From: Neurospora tetrasperma FGSC 2508
Lineage: Eukaryota > Ascomycota > Sordariomycetes > Sordariales > Sordariaceae
Length of the DNA stretch: 64,000 nt
Assembly (NCBI RefSeq): GCF_000213175.1
Contig: NW_009799104.1
Coordinates: forward strand, 1,987,724-2,051,723
Direction: 5' to 3'
A program made the translations under genes and the position numbers. The notes below the pieces were generated by a model. The model did no database searches and had not been told where the DNA came from. It worked only from the letters and a program-made list of their open reading frames with translations. Below are positions 1 to 12,114 of this stretch, in pieces (position 1 is the first letter of the stretch; each line of letters begins with the position of its first letter).

Positions 1-1106
1 TTCCGTGCGGCATAGGCTTAATATGTACAACTAGGCTGACAACGTGGCAACCGCCTACAGTTGTTCAGGTCAGTTAGTACAGACTGTGCAAAACCATGGC
101 GACCATACCCAAGTATCTCAACAAGGCCTTGGCTATCCTGTTACCGAGGGATTACAACACATTGTTTCACCACCCGGCTTTCTGCAACTTTCCCGTTGCC
201 GGTCAGGGAGTCGGTCGACTGAGCAAAAGGGCGGTAATGTCCTTTTTCATCATGTGGTGAGGTAGCTTTTTTTTTTTTTTTCTTACCACTACCGCCAATG
301 GACCCATCCACTTAGAGCCTAGGCCGGGCCACTGCCTGGTCTACCGCCAGCGGCCGCTTGGTGAGACGCCTCCGGGCTTCCTGGAGAAGCTATTAGTGTT
401 ACAGGTTACTCTTATCAGCGGCCAAAAAAAACAAGCTCCTTGCTCATTTCAGCAGCCAGCAGCACAGCACGGCACAGCGCCCGACATCCGGCCAGCTCGA
501 GGCCCGGTTGGAGCTCCTTTCCTGGCGCTGGCTCTGGCCGCCATTGCAACGAGAAAAGCGGAAAGGAGGAGCTTGTGAGGTCCACGAATGTCGTAGCCCT
601 GCTTGATCAGAAAAGGTGGGTGTTTATTACGAGTCCAATAGTCCGCCGATGCTCGAGGCCCCAACCTCGTTGTTTTGGTGTGTGGTGCCCGCCGCCCGAC
701 CTACCGTACCATTGTTGTTTTTCGTTTGCGACCCGCGACGACATACCTTAAGACACACCTCTCTTCTTTCCTCTTCCCTCCTCTCCTCTCCTCTTCCCCA
801 TCTGGCCTTTTTGTGAGAACAGCTTTAGTCCACTGTATCTTCGCGAAAAGCATTTTTGCTTCATTTTCGCTGCTGTTGTATTATTGTACTGTAAGTCGAA
901 ACCCCCCAGCTTGCGACATCTGGCGCATCGCATGTTGTGTCGCTTGCGCAAGGTTTGCGCGGGGCCTGTTTCGCGAGATCTACTCCGCAACCACATTTTG
1001 CGCCCAACGCTTTGCTCTGTCTTGTAGTCCTCGCGCTCTCTCAACCGTAATAATACGCTCATACGTCTGCCTTTTCAGTTTTCATATATACTTTAATCAC
1101 GACAAC
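1..1106. other. Upstream region, no gene seen
   Basis: There is no convincing coding sequence here. A T16-type run lies near 267-282. A pyrimidine-rich stretch near 765-800 and a TA-rich segment just before the ATG at 1107 fit the promoter and leader of the next gene. Open frames in this stretch have no protein-like composition. Confidence 0.5.
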
Positions 1107-1663
1107 ATGGCTCGCGAAGGTACTCGGTCGCAAACCGGCAACTCCAAGCCGCGCGTCTTCCCCGTCGTCGACACCGCGCCGGCGGTCAAGCGGACTACTA
1201 AGCCCAAGCCCGCAGCTTCTGAGGAACCCAAGGTTGCGCCCGCGAAGGGCACCAAGCCTACGGGCGTAACCAAGAAGGCGGCCCCGAAGAAGGAGAGCAC
1301 CGTTGCGAAGAAGGCAAGCGTTCTCCCCTACTAGATTCATGGTGGTCATGTCCGGTCCTCTTGGCCGAAGTGCATGATCACCCCCCTGTGCGGCATCTCG
1401 ATGTTAACTCACGCTACAGGTCAAGGCTGTGGCGGAGAAGGTCGAGAAGAAGGCTGGAAAGACGGCCGACAAGGCGGAGAAGAAGGCCGACAAGGCGGCC
1501 GTGGAGCCAAAGGTACCGTGTCATCCACCTACCACCTGATTCCCCCGCTGGCATCTTTCACTTTGGCTAACATCTGCCACTGAAGGAGCCTAAGCCTAAG
1601 GCTGCGCCCAAGAAGAAGGCTGCCGCTGCCCCCGTCGCTGCTCCTGTTGCTGCCGCCGAGTAA
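1107..1663 (+). CDS. Small Lys/Ala/Pro-rich basic protein, 125 aa, three exons
   Basis: Exons are 1107-1313, 1420-1512 and 1586-1663 (207+93+78 nt). The product is 125 residues, starts MAREGTRSQTGN and is dominated by K, A and P, with runs such as KKAAPKKE and PKKKAAAA. It has no globular domain and resembles the tail of a linker histone, so a nucleic-acid or chromatin association is an inference from composition only. Intron 1 (106 nt) begins GCAAGC after AAG and ends CTACAG, with a TTAAC branch candidate; this is a GC-AG intron. Intron 2 (73 nt) is GT-AG with a GCTAAC branch and a less usual GAAG acceptor. The K/A-rich frame continues exactly across both junctions, which supports the model. 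The start is chosen because the bases before the ATG (GACAAC) are a good fungal context. It is not one of the classical named histones. Confidence 0.75.
1314..1419 (+). other. GC-AG intron
   Basis: The donor reads AAG|GCAAGC, a close match to the known strong GC-donor consensus AG|GCAAG. The acceptor is CTACAG and GTTAACTC upstream can serve as branch. No GT donor nearby keeps the lysine-rich frame. Confidence 0.7.
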
Positions 1664-2940
1664 ACTGGATCACCATCCGAACCGTCTCCGCCCGTTCTTC
1701 ACCGAGAGACAGAAGGCGGGAGGAGCTTGGCCCATGTTTGTCGTCACTCGTCATGCATTTCTTTGTTTGGATATCTCTGCCGGTTGATGTTTGGAGTTTG
1801 CGAATCGTGCAATCAGGATATTGGGTTATTCTGTCTTTTGTTTGGTCTGTCTGTTGGTGTCTCCTGTGTGTACCTGATGAAATCGCAAATAGCGGATTTG
1901 CTACCGAACTCTGGTGGACCACCGGCCATATTCCGTTTGACTGACTCTGACATGTGGGACAAGTCTTGCCCAGGGAGGCCAATCGAGACCGGGTAGAGTT
2001 CATAGGGACATATCCGGTTTGCCGTTTTTATGTTCCTGGTGACAGGACACAACCTGAGATGTGCGCCGTGAAACTGTAGGGTGCTGTGTGTACCTGGCCA
2101 AATGTCTTGAAGCGGGAAGGTGATGGAGATGGTCTAGAACTGAACGAATCAAGGCGCTCGTGATCGATTCCACGAGGATTAGGTGAACTTCCATGCTAAA
2201 ACGGGATCAAAGGGACAGTTTGATATGAAAAGTGAGGAAGGAGCAGGAAAACGCGAAAGCAGCCAAGGCCGTCGAGGTCCTGCCTGGTAATGATTTGTTC
2301 AAAGTTGAAACGGAAGAGGAAATTCCAGAGAAGATCTTACAGAAAGGTTGATGGAAGGAAACAAAGCCATTCGGCCACAGCTGGCATCTCTCACAGGGCA
2401 GGCAAGCCCGCCCATTACGCAGATGCCGGGGGCAATAGCGCCATGGAATTCCCGGCTTCACTCACTGCAAGGTTGCTGGGCCTGTCAAGACCTGTACACA
2501 GAGGAGAGCCGGGCGGCCGGGGACGGAATCAATCCGTGGAAGCTCCCAAGCTCCCAACTAAAGCCAGCCACAGAGCAAGGCTCTTGCCGAGCGTCAAAAC
2601 AACAACAGCGTCACAGCAGTGTCTCTGGGCCCTATTTGTGCCTATCAATTGGCTGTTTCCAGAACTACCTAGAGGTAGAACAACAGCCACCCCTGGACGG
2701 GCGGAACGAAGAGCAGGCCGGGGCATCTCCATGCCTGACGCGGCGCAATCCATCGTCCCCGTTGCCCGTCGCGCATCCCAATCAATCCCTCCATTCCACC
2801 TACCTACCATTTCCACTACAGTACCACCTTCACAAAAAAGTTGGCCGGCCGTTGTTGTCTTTGCTCGGACAACTCCCCTGGACTGACGGCGTCACACCCG
2901 ACATGAATACACCATATCGATTGAGAGACTCGATCCAAAC
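1664..2940. other. Intergenic, HIR1 promoter side
   Basis: No supported gene. It contains the 3' end of the basic-protein gene and a CT/CA-rich stretch before HIR1. A 198-codon open frame at 2290-2886 has low-complexity, promoter-like composition and no recognisable domain. Confidence 0.4.
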
Positions 2941-5900
2941 ATGCATCTTATCAAGCCTTCATGGCTAAGCCATAGTGGTGCGTTTGACCTCGTCAGCTTC
3001 CGAGCACGCCTTCTATTTCCATTGTGTCTCCAGCTTGCGACAATCGACAACCTTGCACGCCACATTGTTTGGCTTATGATCGAATCCCCAGCTAACTGTT
3101 GTCTCGTCTTGGCTTGTAGGCGAACAAAAGGACTTTGAAGTTTACAGCTGCCACGTCTCTCCCGACGGCAAGAGACTGGCTACCGCCGGCGGAGATGGCC
3201 ATGTCCGCGTCTGGTCCGTCGAGGCCATCTTCAACTCCCATGACAGAAACTACACGAAACCCCGACAGCTCTGCCATATGAGCCACCATCTCGGCACTAT
3301 CCATTCCGTTCGGTTCTCACCCAACGGCCGCTATCTCGCTTCCGGCGCCGACGACAAGATCATCTGCATCTACCATCTCGACAGCAACCCGCCATCTCAC
3401 ACATCCACCTTTGGTATGGTCAGACATGCTGGGACAGATACGCAGTCAAGGGCAGAGGGCCAGAGTGCTGACTAGGTTCTCAGGTACGAACGAACCGCCC
3501 CCAGTCGAGAACTGGAAGACGTATAAGCGACTTGTTGGCCACGACAACGATGTGCAAGACCTCGCCTGGTCCCCTGACAACTCGCTCCTCGTGTCCGTCG
3601 GTCTCGATTCCAAGATTGTTGTGTGGTCTGGGCATACGTTTGAAAAACTCAAGACGCTGGCGGTACATCAGAGCCACGTCAAAGGCATTACGTTCGATCC
3701 GGCCAACAAGTTCTTTGCCACGGCAAGCGATGACAGGACCATCAAGATCTTCCGCTACACCGCGCCAGCGCCGAACGCAACCCAGCACGACATGGTCAAC
3801 AACTTCATCCTGGAAACCTCGATTAGCGTCCCGTTCAAGCACTCGCCGCTGACGACATACTTCCGGAGGTGCAGCTGGTCTCCTGACGGTAACCACATTG
3901 CTGCGGCCAATGCAGTCAACGGCCCTGTTAGCAGTATTGCTATCATAGAGCGTACTGGTTGGGACAGCGAGATCAACTTGATTGGACATGAAGCCCCTAC
4001 TGAGGTCTGTATGTTTTCACCTCGCTTGTTCTATACCCAAAAACCAGACGAAAACTCAAACGCCAATGGCGCTGCCTCCCCCGGCTTGGTAACAGTCATT
4101 GCCTCTGCCGGACAAGATAAAACCCTGACTATCTGGAACACAAACACATCTCGGCCAGTCCTGATAGTCCAGGACATAGCGTCCAAATCAATCTCCGATC
4201 TTGCTTGGACTCCAGATGGCCAGACAGTCTTCGCTGCTAGTCTAGATGGTGGTGTGATTGCTGCCCAATTCGAGACGGGAGAGCTTGGATGGGTAGCGAA
4301 ATCAGAAGAGAATGACAAGGCCTTGCAAAAGTATGGCGGATCCAGAAAGGGAATGGGGACCGCCGAAGACGTTGACGGTCTTCACCTAGAGAACCACAGC
4401 AAGGAGAAAGAATTACGAGGAGCTGAATCAAGAATGGGTGCGCTGATGGGGGATCCCGGTCCTGCGCAAAAGGAAACCGCCACTACAACCAATGGCGTCA
4501 AACCAGCAGGAAAGGCTGCCGATACAAACGGCACAACAACCCCAGCTCCCCCAGAGAAGCCCGAGGAGGAAAGCGCTGATAAGACGGCCGAGCGAATTGC
4601 CGAGTTGAAATCGCGCGTTACCATCACAAAGGATGGCAAGAAGAGAGTTGCGCCTTTGCTTGTTTCATCATCCGGAACAGGCTTATCATCTTTACCGCAG
4701 GCACAGCTTGTTGGCGCAAGCTCGACAAAACCGGTTCAAAGCGACACCCCCCAAACGATATTGGATCTCTCCAAACCATATGACGGTCTACCTCGGGGCG
4801 GTATTGCGGCGATGCTACTGGGAAACAAGAGAAAGGCAGTTATTGTGGAGGATGAGGAGGAGGAGGAGCCTTCTGCCAAACGCTCAGCTACTGGTCCTGT
4901 CCCTATAGTAGTAAATGGGGTTGAGGGTCTGGAGCCAGCGCCTCTTTCAGCACCCGCTCATGGCCTGGTGCCCACCCCTGAATTCCTGCGACCGGCCGTC
5001 ATTAGCCCCAACATTGCCTACTCTCAGGTCAGGCTGGCTGTCCCTAAGATTCGATCGCATATCCTTCGACCGCTTGAAAGGGGCGTTCTGCAAGAGGAGA
5101 CGAGCCTAGAAGACGCAACAAAGGTTCCAGAGAACGTTGTTCTGGAGGCGAAAAATCCTGCGCATATCCGCGAACCCGCACGTATCACTGCCACTAAACG
5201 TGGTGCCCTGCTATGGCAGGATTTCTTACCCCGTGCCATCATTCTGGTCGCTGGAAGCAAGCATTTCTGGGCTGCGGCATGTGAGGATGGAACGCTTCAC
5301 ACATGGAGCCCAGCGGGACGTAGGCTTATGAATGCCATCATGCTGGAGTCACAGCCTGTCATTCTCGAAGCAAGAGATTCGTGGTTGCTTTGCGTTACTG
5401 CGGTTGGCTTATGCCATGTTTACAACATCAAGACGATGTCGTCACCTCACCCACCTGTTTCTCTAGCTCCCATTCTTGACATTGCAATGACCTCGCTGTC
5501 ACCTCACGGCGCAACTCCAGCGCCTGGTGTGACATCTGCTCATCTGAACAGTTCTGGTGTTATTGTTGCGACTTTGAGCAACGGAGACGGCTTCTACTAT
5601 TCAACGAGCTTGTATGCTTGGCAACGGCTATCGGAATCTTGGTGGGCCGTGGGAAGCCAGTACTGGAACAGCAACGACTCTTCAGTCAGCGCGCTACAGA
5701 CAACAGCTGTGGGCCCAGTTTCGGGAGCTAAGAACGGGGAAGGAGAGGCCAACGTCTCAGCCGGAATCATCCCATACCTCGAACGCCATACCACGACTGA
5801 ATTCCTGCTCAAAGGCCGGGCCTACACACTTCAGCGCCTCGTCAAGGCCCTCTTGGCAAGAGACGGGTTTGAGAACTTCGAAAGCAGTGTCAGCATTGCT

Positions 5901-6328
5901 CACCTTGAGAACCGCATTGCAGGTGCTCTTGCCTTGGGCGCACGGGAAGAGTTCAGGCTCTACCTTTTCATGTACGCCAAAAGGATTGGAGCCGAAAATC
6001 AAAAGATCAAGGTTGAGGAGCTACTGAATAGCCTGATTGGAGGCGTTTTGCAAGACGCAGATGATGGAGAGGGATGGTTTAGCAAGCAGGACAAGCTTTG
6101 CGGGTGGGACCGTAAGGACCTTCTACAGGGTGTTGTCCTAATCTTGGGTGAGTCTACCAGTGCTACTTCCTTCCAATACGTGTTACGCATGACTGTTCTA
6201 ACTTCACAACAACAGGCAAATTCCGCGATCTCCACCGGTTGACTGTGCAATACGCTAGAATATTGGACATGACTTTGGGTGACGAGGAGAAGGAAACCAC
6301 CGATGAGGGCATGGAGGTGGAGGACTAG
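2941..6328 (+). CDS. hir1: Histone chaperone HIRA/HIR1, WD40 protein
   Basis: Exons are 2941-2977, 3120-3413, 3484-6147 and 6216-6328, giving 1035 aa. It is the HIRA/Hir1 subunit of the HIR complex, which deposits H3-H4 outside replication in the nucleus and represses histone genes (family knowledge). The N-terminus, MHLIKPSWLSH followed by GEQKDFEVYSCHVSPDG, is the conserved HIRA start. WD40 repeats fill about residues 1-370, for example AGGDGHVRVWS and ASAGQDKTLTIWN. Near residue 487 VTITKDGKKRVAPLL is the B-domain motif known to bind Asf1. The C-terminal Hira domain spans roughly residues 600-1010. The three introns (142, 70 and 68 nt) have GCTAAC or GCTGAC-type branches, and each join restores the conserved frame. 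The tiny first exon (37 nt) is required for the conserved N-terminus. The frame stays open for 77 codons after the stop (see findings). Confidence 0.95.
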
Positions 6329-6562
6329 GCGTCTAGCCTCGTGTCTGACTTGGTAGGGCCCTGCCCCTCGGTTGTGCAGCCCAAGCATATCAATGCCATC
6401 AGTTCAACCACCTCCCTGTCTGGTGGCACCGGAGTCGAAGATCAACAAAGGACCAAGACGCCCAGGAGTCCAAAGACCCCCCACAAGGGGACAGGTCCCA
6501 AAGCAAAGTCCCCTATAGTCACCCGTTCTGCCTCAAAACTTAAGGCTTCATCTAGCGGATGA

Positions 6563-7971
6563 AGGCCCAGGTATCTTCGTCGTAAGCGGCAGCTCTATAC
6601 AATGGGTATGACACCCCTTTTCAACCTAGAGGATCCCACACAGGCCTGTGCTGTATGCACTGAAATACAAGGCAATTGTTGCTTTGCGGCAAGAGCAAAC
6701 GAAGCGGGGGAGAACTGATGGAAACAAGGGCTACTCCATGCGAGACTTCGTACATACTGTTGCCAACTAACAAGCGACGCGCTCTTGCCCCCATAGCGAG
6801 GAAGAGGCAGGCATTCGAAGAAGGAATGCGAACCACCAAATAGCGTCTCAACCCCCCTGTGCCAACAAACCAAAAACATTATCTTCACATCTTTCGCCTG
6901 TCAGATGATCAAAAGGGTCAAATCTGTATGGGGTTATGGTTCGGGAGGCCTTTACTACATTTCGGCGTTAACAGGAAGTTTCTCCAGGAGATAGCAACGT
7001 GATACGTTATCATCAAACAAATAGACAGCTTACGCGGGCATTGATACTACCCATCAAGAACTCTGCGCTCTGCAAATATTGGTGATCTCCATGTGAGCAT
7101 CTGGCAACATCTCGGCTATCGGCGAAGCATAAGAAAGGCGTGACTTGTGGCACAACTGGAGATACGATAACGGTGTCGGGCTGACCCACGCTGTAGTTGA
7201 CCACCGACATAGCAGTGTAGCATCACATTCCTCACAACTTCCTGAAGCGGGGGAGGAGAATGGAACAGCGCCTGCGTTTCGTAAGTTTGGATCCTCAAAT
7301 AATACAAGTAGGGATACTTAGTGTCGTCCACAATCCCAGATATTGTACCTGACGAAGACGTATGAAAGCCACGCGAAGAAGAAATGCAGCTATGATTACA
7401 CGCCTCAGACACAACAAGCACAATACAACTGTTACCTTGTCATACGTGATATATACTGTGAAAGCGCCTATGGTCGGAACCAAGCTCCGGCAATGATTTT
7501 TCTTGCAGCGAGTAGGGTTGTAGCAAAAAGGGGGGTTTGGCATCTGTAGGGGTTTTCACTGTAGAAGACCGCTGATGGACCGGAAAGGTGGGTCAGTAAA
7601 CCCCGATATAAGGGTGTAAGTGCTTGCTCCTACCAAAACCTTACCTTTGTTGATGCATATCGGATCGTCACCTTACAATCAGTAGTTGGCAGTCCCAGTA
7701 TGGACCTGAAAATCTGGCACACTCAGCTGGTTTTGTGATAAGTTCCCTCAGGGTGCAAGCATCAGAGGTTGGGGGGGTTGCAACTACAGGGGTTTATACT
7801 TCAAGAATCAAGGCAGCAGTAACATCCCCTTACCCACCCTTATGGTTTCCTCCCTCCCTCCCTCTCTCTTCTTTCCCATCTCTTCCCTTGACTTCACAAC
7901 TCACCGTCCGTCTTGCCATCCAACGAACCCATCCGATCTTCAAAGCAATCCACCAAACAATATTTCCAAAT
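6563..7971. other. Intergenic, no gene seen
   Basis: I find no coding frame with protein-like composition. A CT-rich stretch (about 7850-7905) directly precedes the next start codon and looks like a fungal core promoter. Confidence 0.4.
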
Positions 7972-8616
7972 ATGAAATCCCCCACCCTCACCTCCATCAT
8001 CATCCTCCTTGCCCAAACTGCCACCGTCCACTGTCAAAATAATACAAATACAAATACAACAACAACAGACCCTGTAATCACCTCCCTCCGATCCTTTACC
8101 GAACTTTACTGTGACGAACAACACTGGTCAACGGGGTACACCCTCTCTCGCTCGCAGGCCACGGGGACTTGTATAGGATTGTACGAGAGCCGGAGTCTAA
8201 GCGTGGGATTTTTGGATGCTAGATGTCATGGTAGGCGGTCCTTTTTTTTTCTTACCTACTCACTCTTCCCTTTCTCATCTGGTTTCTTCTTGATATAATC
8301 AATGGCTTTTGTTTTTGGTAGAGATAGGTATGGGAAGCGGATAGGCTTAGTCAAGGTATGGAGGAGGGAACTCTACTTTTGGAAGAGAAGAGCTATACTA
8401 AGATGGGATCAAAATGTGGTAGAAGGGTTTGAAAGGGAAGGAGGTATATAAAGTCAGGGTAGTGGAAAGACGAGTGCTGACATTGATGATACCTACCTAG
8501 TGACGGTCTATACAGAACAGGGATGCAAAGATCCGGGAGTGGTGATTGGTATTGACGGGTGTTTTTCTGATGTGGAGAAAGGGCTGAAGGGGTATAAGGT
8601 GGATTGTCGTTGGTAG
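7972..8616 (+). CDS. Small secreted cysteine-rich protein, 124 aa
   Basis: Exons are 7972-8230 and 8501-8616. The protein starts MKSPTLTSIIILLAQ, a clear signal peptide ending near the Cys at residue 21, followed by an Asn/Thr-rich linker. The mature part has six cysteines (LYC, GTC, ARC, QGC, DGC, VDC), consistent with three disulfides, and ends DCRW. The intron is long for this window (270 nt). Its donor is GTAGGC and its acceptor CTACCTAG, with GCTGAC 17-20 nt upstream. The exon-2 frame with three more Cys supports the join; a two-intron model through 8322-8361 runs into a stop. I do not recognise the family. Effector-like, antimicrobial or wall roles are all possible, none shown. Confidence 0.6.
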
Positions 8617-10945
8617 TAGGTAACCGAGCGCCTAGCGAGTCTAGTAAGCTGTCGATGGAAGGATGAAGGGAGATGTCTGGTGTAGTTTCGTTTTGGGGAT
8701 TCGGCCGGTGGAGAAGCCGAAGGGTTGACTGCATTGTGAGGATGAGAGACTTAGTGTTTTGAGTATATGTACGATATGGGTGGACGGGAAATGTAGAAAG
8801 AGAGAAGCAGCTTTACATTGACCTGCTGATTCTATGTGTCCAGGGGAGATGGTCGTCGACGATGAAAGTGTTGTCGGCAAGTGTCGTTGCTGCAAAAAGC
8901 TGATGTATAACCAATTTGCGATGATATTAACATTGAATTCAAAAGCTTGTGTTGGATTGTACTGGCCCCAAAAACTACGAGGTCCTATTGATCATGGCAC
9001 CCGGCGGCTTTCCGGATCTCGGATTCGAGGGCCCCATAAGCCCCGTGAGTGGGTCCACGGGAGCGGCCCGGGTGGGTCGAGTGATTCTGTGGGTCTGCCC
9101 AGGCCCCCACGTAGATCTTGGAAGTCCGTTTGGATATTTGGCGAGAAACTTGCACAGAAGAGACACAGTAGTGCAAGGTATTCATTGAATTTACTACCCG
9201 TACTCGGCGTTTATTGTCAGTCCGGTGTCCTGTAAGTTGAACAGTTAGACTTGAAAATAGAGCTTTAGCTGTGCATTTTTCGACACCTACAAATTCCATG
9301 CTTGATAAGTAGTCCAAATAACGTGGCGAGTTCAAGGTAGAGGAATGTGATAAGCTTGAAGAGAAGCCAAAAGTCTTCAAATGACTTGACGACCAACACA
9401 ACGGGGCTAGAAATTATAGGTTAGGCGGTTCATGAAGACTTCCTCATCCTACAGTCTTTCTTCACAAGACGAATACATTTACCTACCAAACTCTATGGAG
9501 TATAGACTCTTCTCAATCAAGTCTGACCCCTCTTCGTTTCAAGGCGTGCAGTCAACCTAAACTGGTTCACCCATACCATAAACAGTATACTCAACGAACG
9601 AAGGGTAACTACACTGCACCTCAACCAATGATGAAGCAGGGCCTCGCCACGCTGTTCATGTTTGGTTAAGCTTTGCGCGATGTAACACCCCAGTTTCCTT
9701 TTCTTGATAACGCCAAAGTCACTTACAGCCACCACATCAACGGCCCGGGTCTTGGCGTTTTCGCACAGCAAGCCCTTTTGGGAAGTGGTGATTGACGCAG
9801 GGTCACATTTTTGGTTGTCAGAGGGGAAAGACTTTGTCTGGTATGTACCTGGTCCCCGTTTTCTTCGGAGATTCAGAATAAGCTGTAGCAAAAATTTGTA
9901 ATGAGGAGTTCCTCGGACGACAAGAGAAATTCGTTGAGGCCCTATGGAATATATATACGGTTTCGTGCCTGTCTTGCCAGAAATAGAATTTCAGCAAGGG
10001 GATACATTGTTTTTCCACGGCGGTGATAAAGAGGGGGAAAGATATTCGAAGATACAATGTGACACAGTCTGCTACGTACCGTTTCCTTTCTTAGACGGGC
10101 TGTAAAACGCCAAGCCAATAGTTGCGATACCTGTCGACAGCCACATCATGGAAACTAGTCATCGAATGGAGAAGTTAGCCGAGCCCGAGAGAAAAGCTGA
10201 ACGTGATCCTTCGCCTTGAAAGCCGTGTCCTGGGAAACCCAAAGAACCGCAAATGGGAGATAATCCGAGTTATTTGGTAGATAAGTGGTTCAGATGGTAC
10301 TTGTGAGCTCCCGCCTGAACTCGTCCGTGATTCAACGAAGCCAATACGAGGACAACAGCCACCTCACAAGGGCTAGACCATTGTTGAAGGGGGTTTGTTT
10401 CGTTTGGGGCTTGCAAGCTCCGAAATCTAACGTCCTTGCGAGATATGTAAGTGAATGCTGGTCCCGATATTGGGGTTTCATCACCAACAACCACCGGCAT
10501 GAATGGCAGGATGCTTCCTTGTCTGGTTTGCGGCTGAAGCAATAATCTACCAAGCCCTGACTTCTCATTGGATCCTAATAACCAGAGAATATGCAAACAG
10601 GGGCCTTCATGGCTTGCCGTGTGTCTTTTCTTGGCTACAGAGTCCACAGATTCTGCCTCGTCCCATGCAAGAGAACCGACCAAAAGTCAAGCTGGCTGAA
10701 GGAGATCAGCAGAACAAGTCACTTTGGACTTGATACCCCTCGAGCTCGGTGCCACTTTAGGTCGAGTTCAATGCAGTGTGTCTGGCGGACCCCTGACATG
10801 TTGGCTTTCTTTTAAGTCAGGCCATCCGCGTATATACTCAGGCTCGAGTCGTTTCTTCTGACCTACGACTCCTTTTCCTTTCCGAGTCTCACAAGGATTT
10901 TGACAGCATAGTTGTTCAGTCAGCACTACAGAGACTCGACTCAAT
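8617..10945. other. Long intergenic region, no supported gene
   Basis: About 2.3 kb with only scattered open frames lacking domains or usable starts. A locally GC-rich patch (about 8995-9130) gives long open frames on both strands, as expected from composition. A TATA-like run occurs near 9949. Confidence 0.35.
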
Positions 10946-12114
10946 ATGGCATCATATGAACCAAAACAACCGACTGTTGCGACATCCGCAGAATGGAAGC
11001 AGTCTTGGTCAGCACCCAAGGCCGCCCCGGGGAGTGAGGAGCCCTGGACCACCGAAACACCGATTTGGCATGCCGTTGTGCGAGGTTTCCAGATATTTTT
11101 CGGCCTTGTGATTGCCGGGTTGGCTGGTTATCTCATTCATGGTTATCTGATGGACGCTGTCGCGTTTGGTCTTGTTTGTGTAAGTCACGTCTTCGTGGAC
11201 GGCCTTGATGTCATCGACTGACACATTGTGAAGTCGCTGTTCACCTGGATCATTTGCATCTGGTCACTGGTCAGCGAAAAGGTCCTGAGTGCTCGAAAAG
11301 CGTATAATATCTGGGCGACTTTGTCTTTGGATTTCTTCATGATCATCCTTTGGCTGGCCTCCATGGGTGCAAATGCGGCGAACCGAGCAAAGTTCACAGT
11401 GGATGTCAATGTCGAGGGATGTTACGATGACGGAAGCAGCATCAGTGCCCATCACTGCATCGTGAGCAAGCGTGAGCTTGTGAAGCGGGGCGCCGTCGCT
11501 AACGAAGCTGGTCTCGCCATGATGTCTGGTATCGCCGGTCTGAGTGCCATCCAAATGTGAGTCTCAGCAATGGATTTCCTCATGATTGATTGTCGCTGAC
11601 TGGCGGTTGGACCAGGCTCCTCTTCGTCGCAACCTTTGCCTATAACGCGCATAAGTTCCGTCTGTACTACCAGGCCAACAAAGGACCCAAGACTACTCAC
11701 AACGGGGCCCTGGAGATGAACGCACAACAGACGCCGATGCTTAGCGTCCAACAAGGAGGACCTGCATCACCATCATACCCACAGTACACCAATCAGCAAG
11801 CATACCAGCCGCAGGTCCCCGTACAACAGCCGGTAGAGCAGTATCAACCAACGCCTACAACGTCTCCGGCACCGGGCTCAATCCCGACCCCATCCCCACA
11901 GCCATACACATATGGACATGCCGAACAGCAATATCCGGGACAGCAGGCTCCCGCTCAGTATGCTCCGGCTCACCACCCTCCTCAGCAGTATGCCGAAGCC
12001 CCAGATCACACCCCAGCCCAGTACCAACAAACTACCCAGTCTTACAGCCCCAACACGCATGAGATGCCCACTCACTCGCAAGGATATTCACAACCTACCT
12101 CATTCCCACAATGA
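10946..12114 (+). CDS. MARVEL-like four-TM membrane protein with Pro/Gln-rich tail
   Basis: Exons are 10946-11179, 11234-11556 and 11616-12114, giving 351 aa. After a short hydrophilic N-terminus come four hydrophobic segments. TM1 is about residues 45-70, TM2 lies across the first junction (SLFTWIICIWSLV), TM3 is about 115-135 (SLDFFMIILWLASMGANAAN), and TM4 lies across the second junction (MLLFVATFAYNAHKF). This topology, with the conserved small/aromatic residues of TM3, fits fungal MARVEL-domain proteins of the plasma membrane or endosomes. The last about 140 residues are P, Q, Y and T-rich (PAPGSIPTPSPQPYTYG) and should be cytosolic and disordered. Both introns are short (54 and 59 nt), with CTGAC branches. 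Function beyond membrane organisation is unknown. Confidence 0.8.

Noticed and set aside
2290-2886. 198-codon + frame before HIR1
   Set aside because: Low-complexity promoter DNA, no domain, and overlapped by another long frame.
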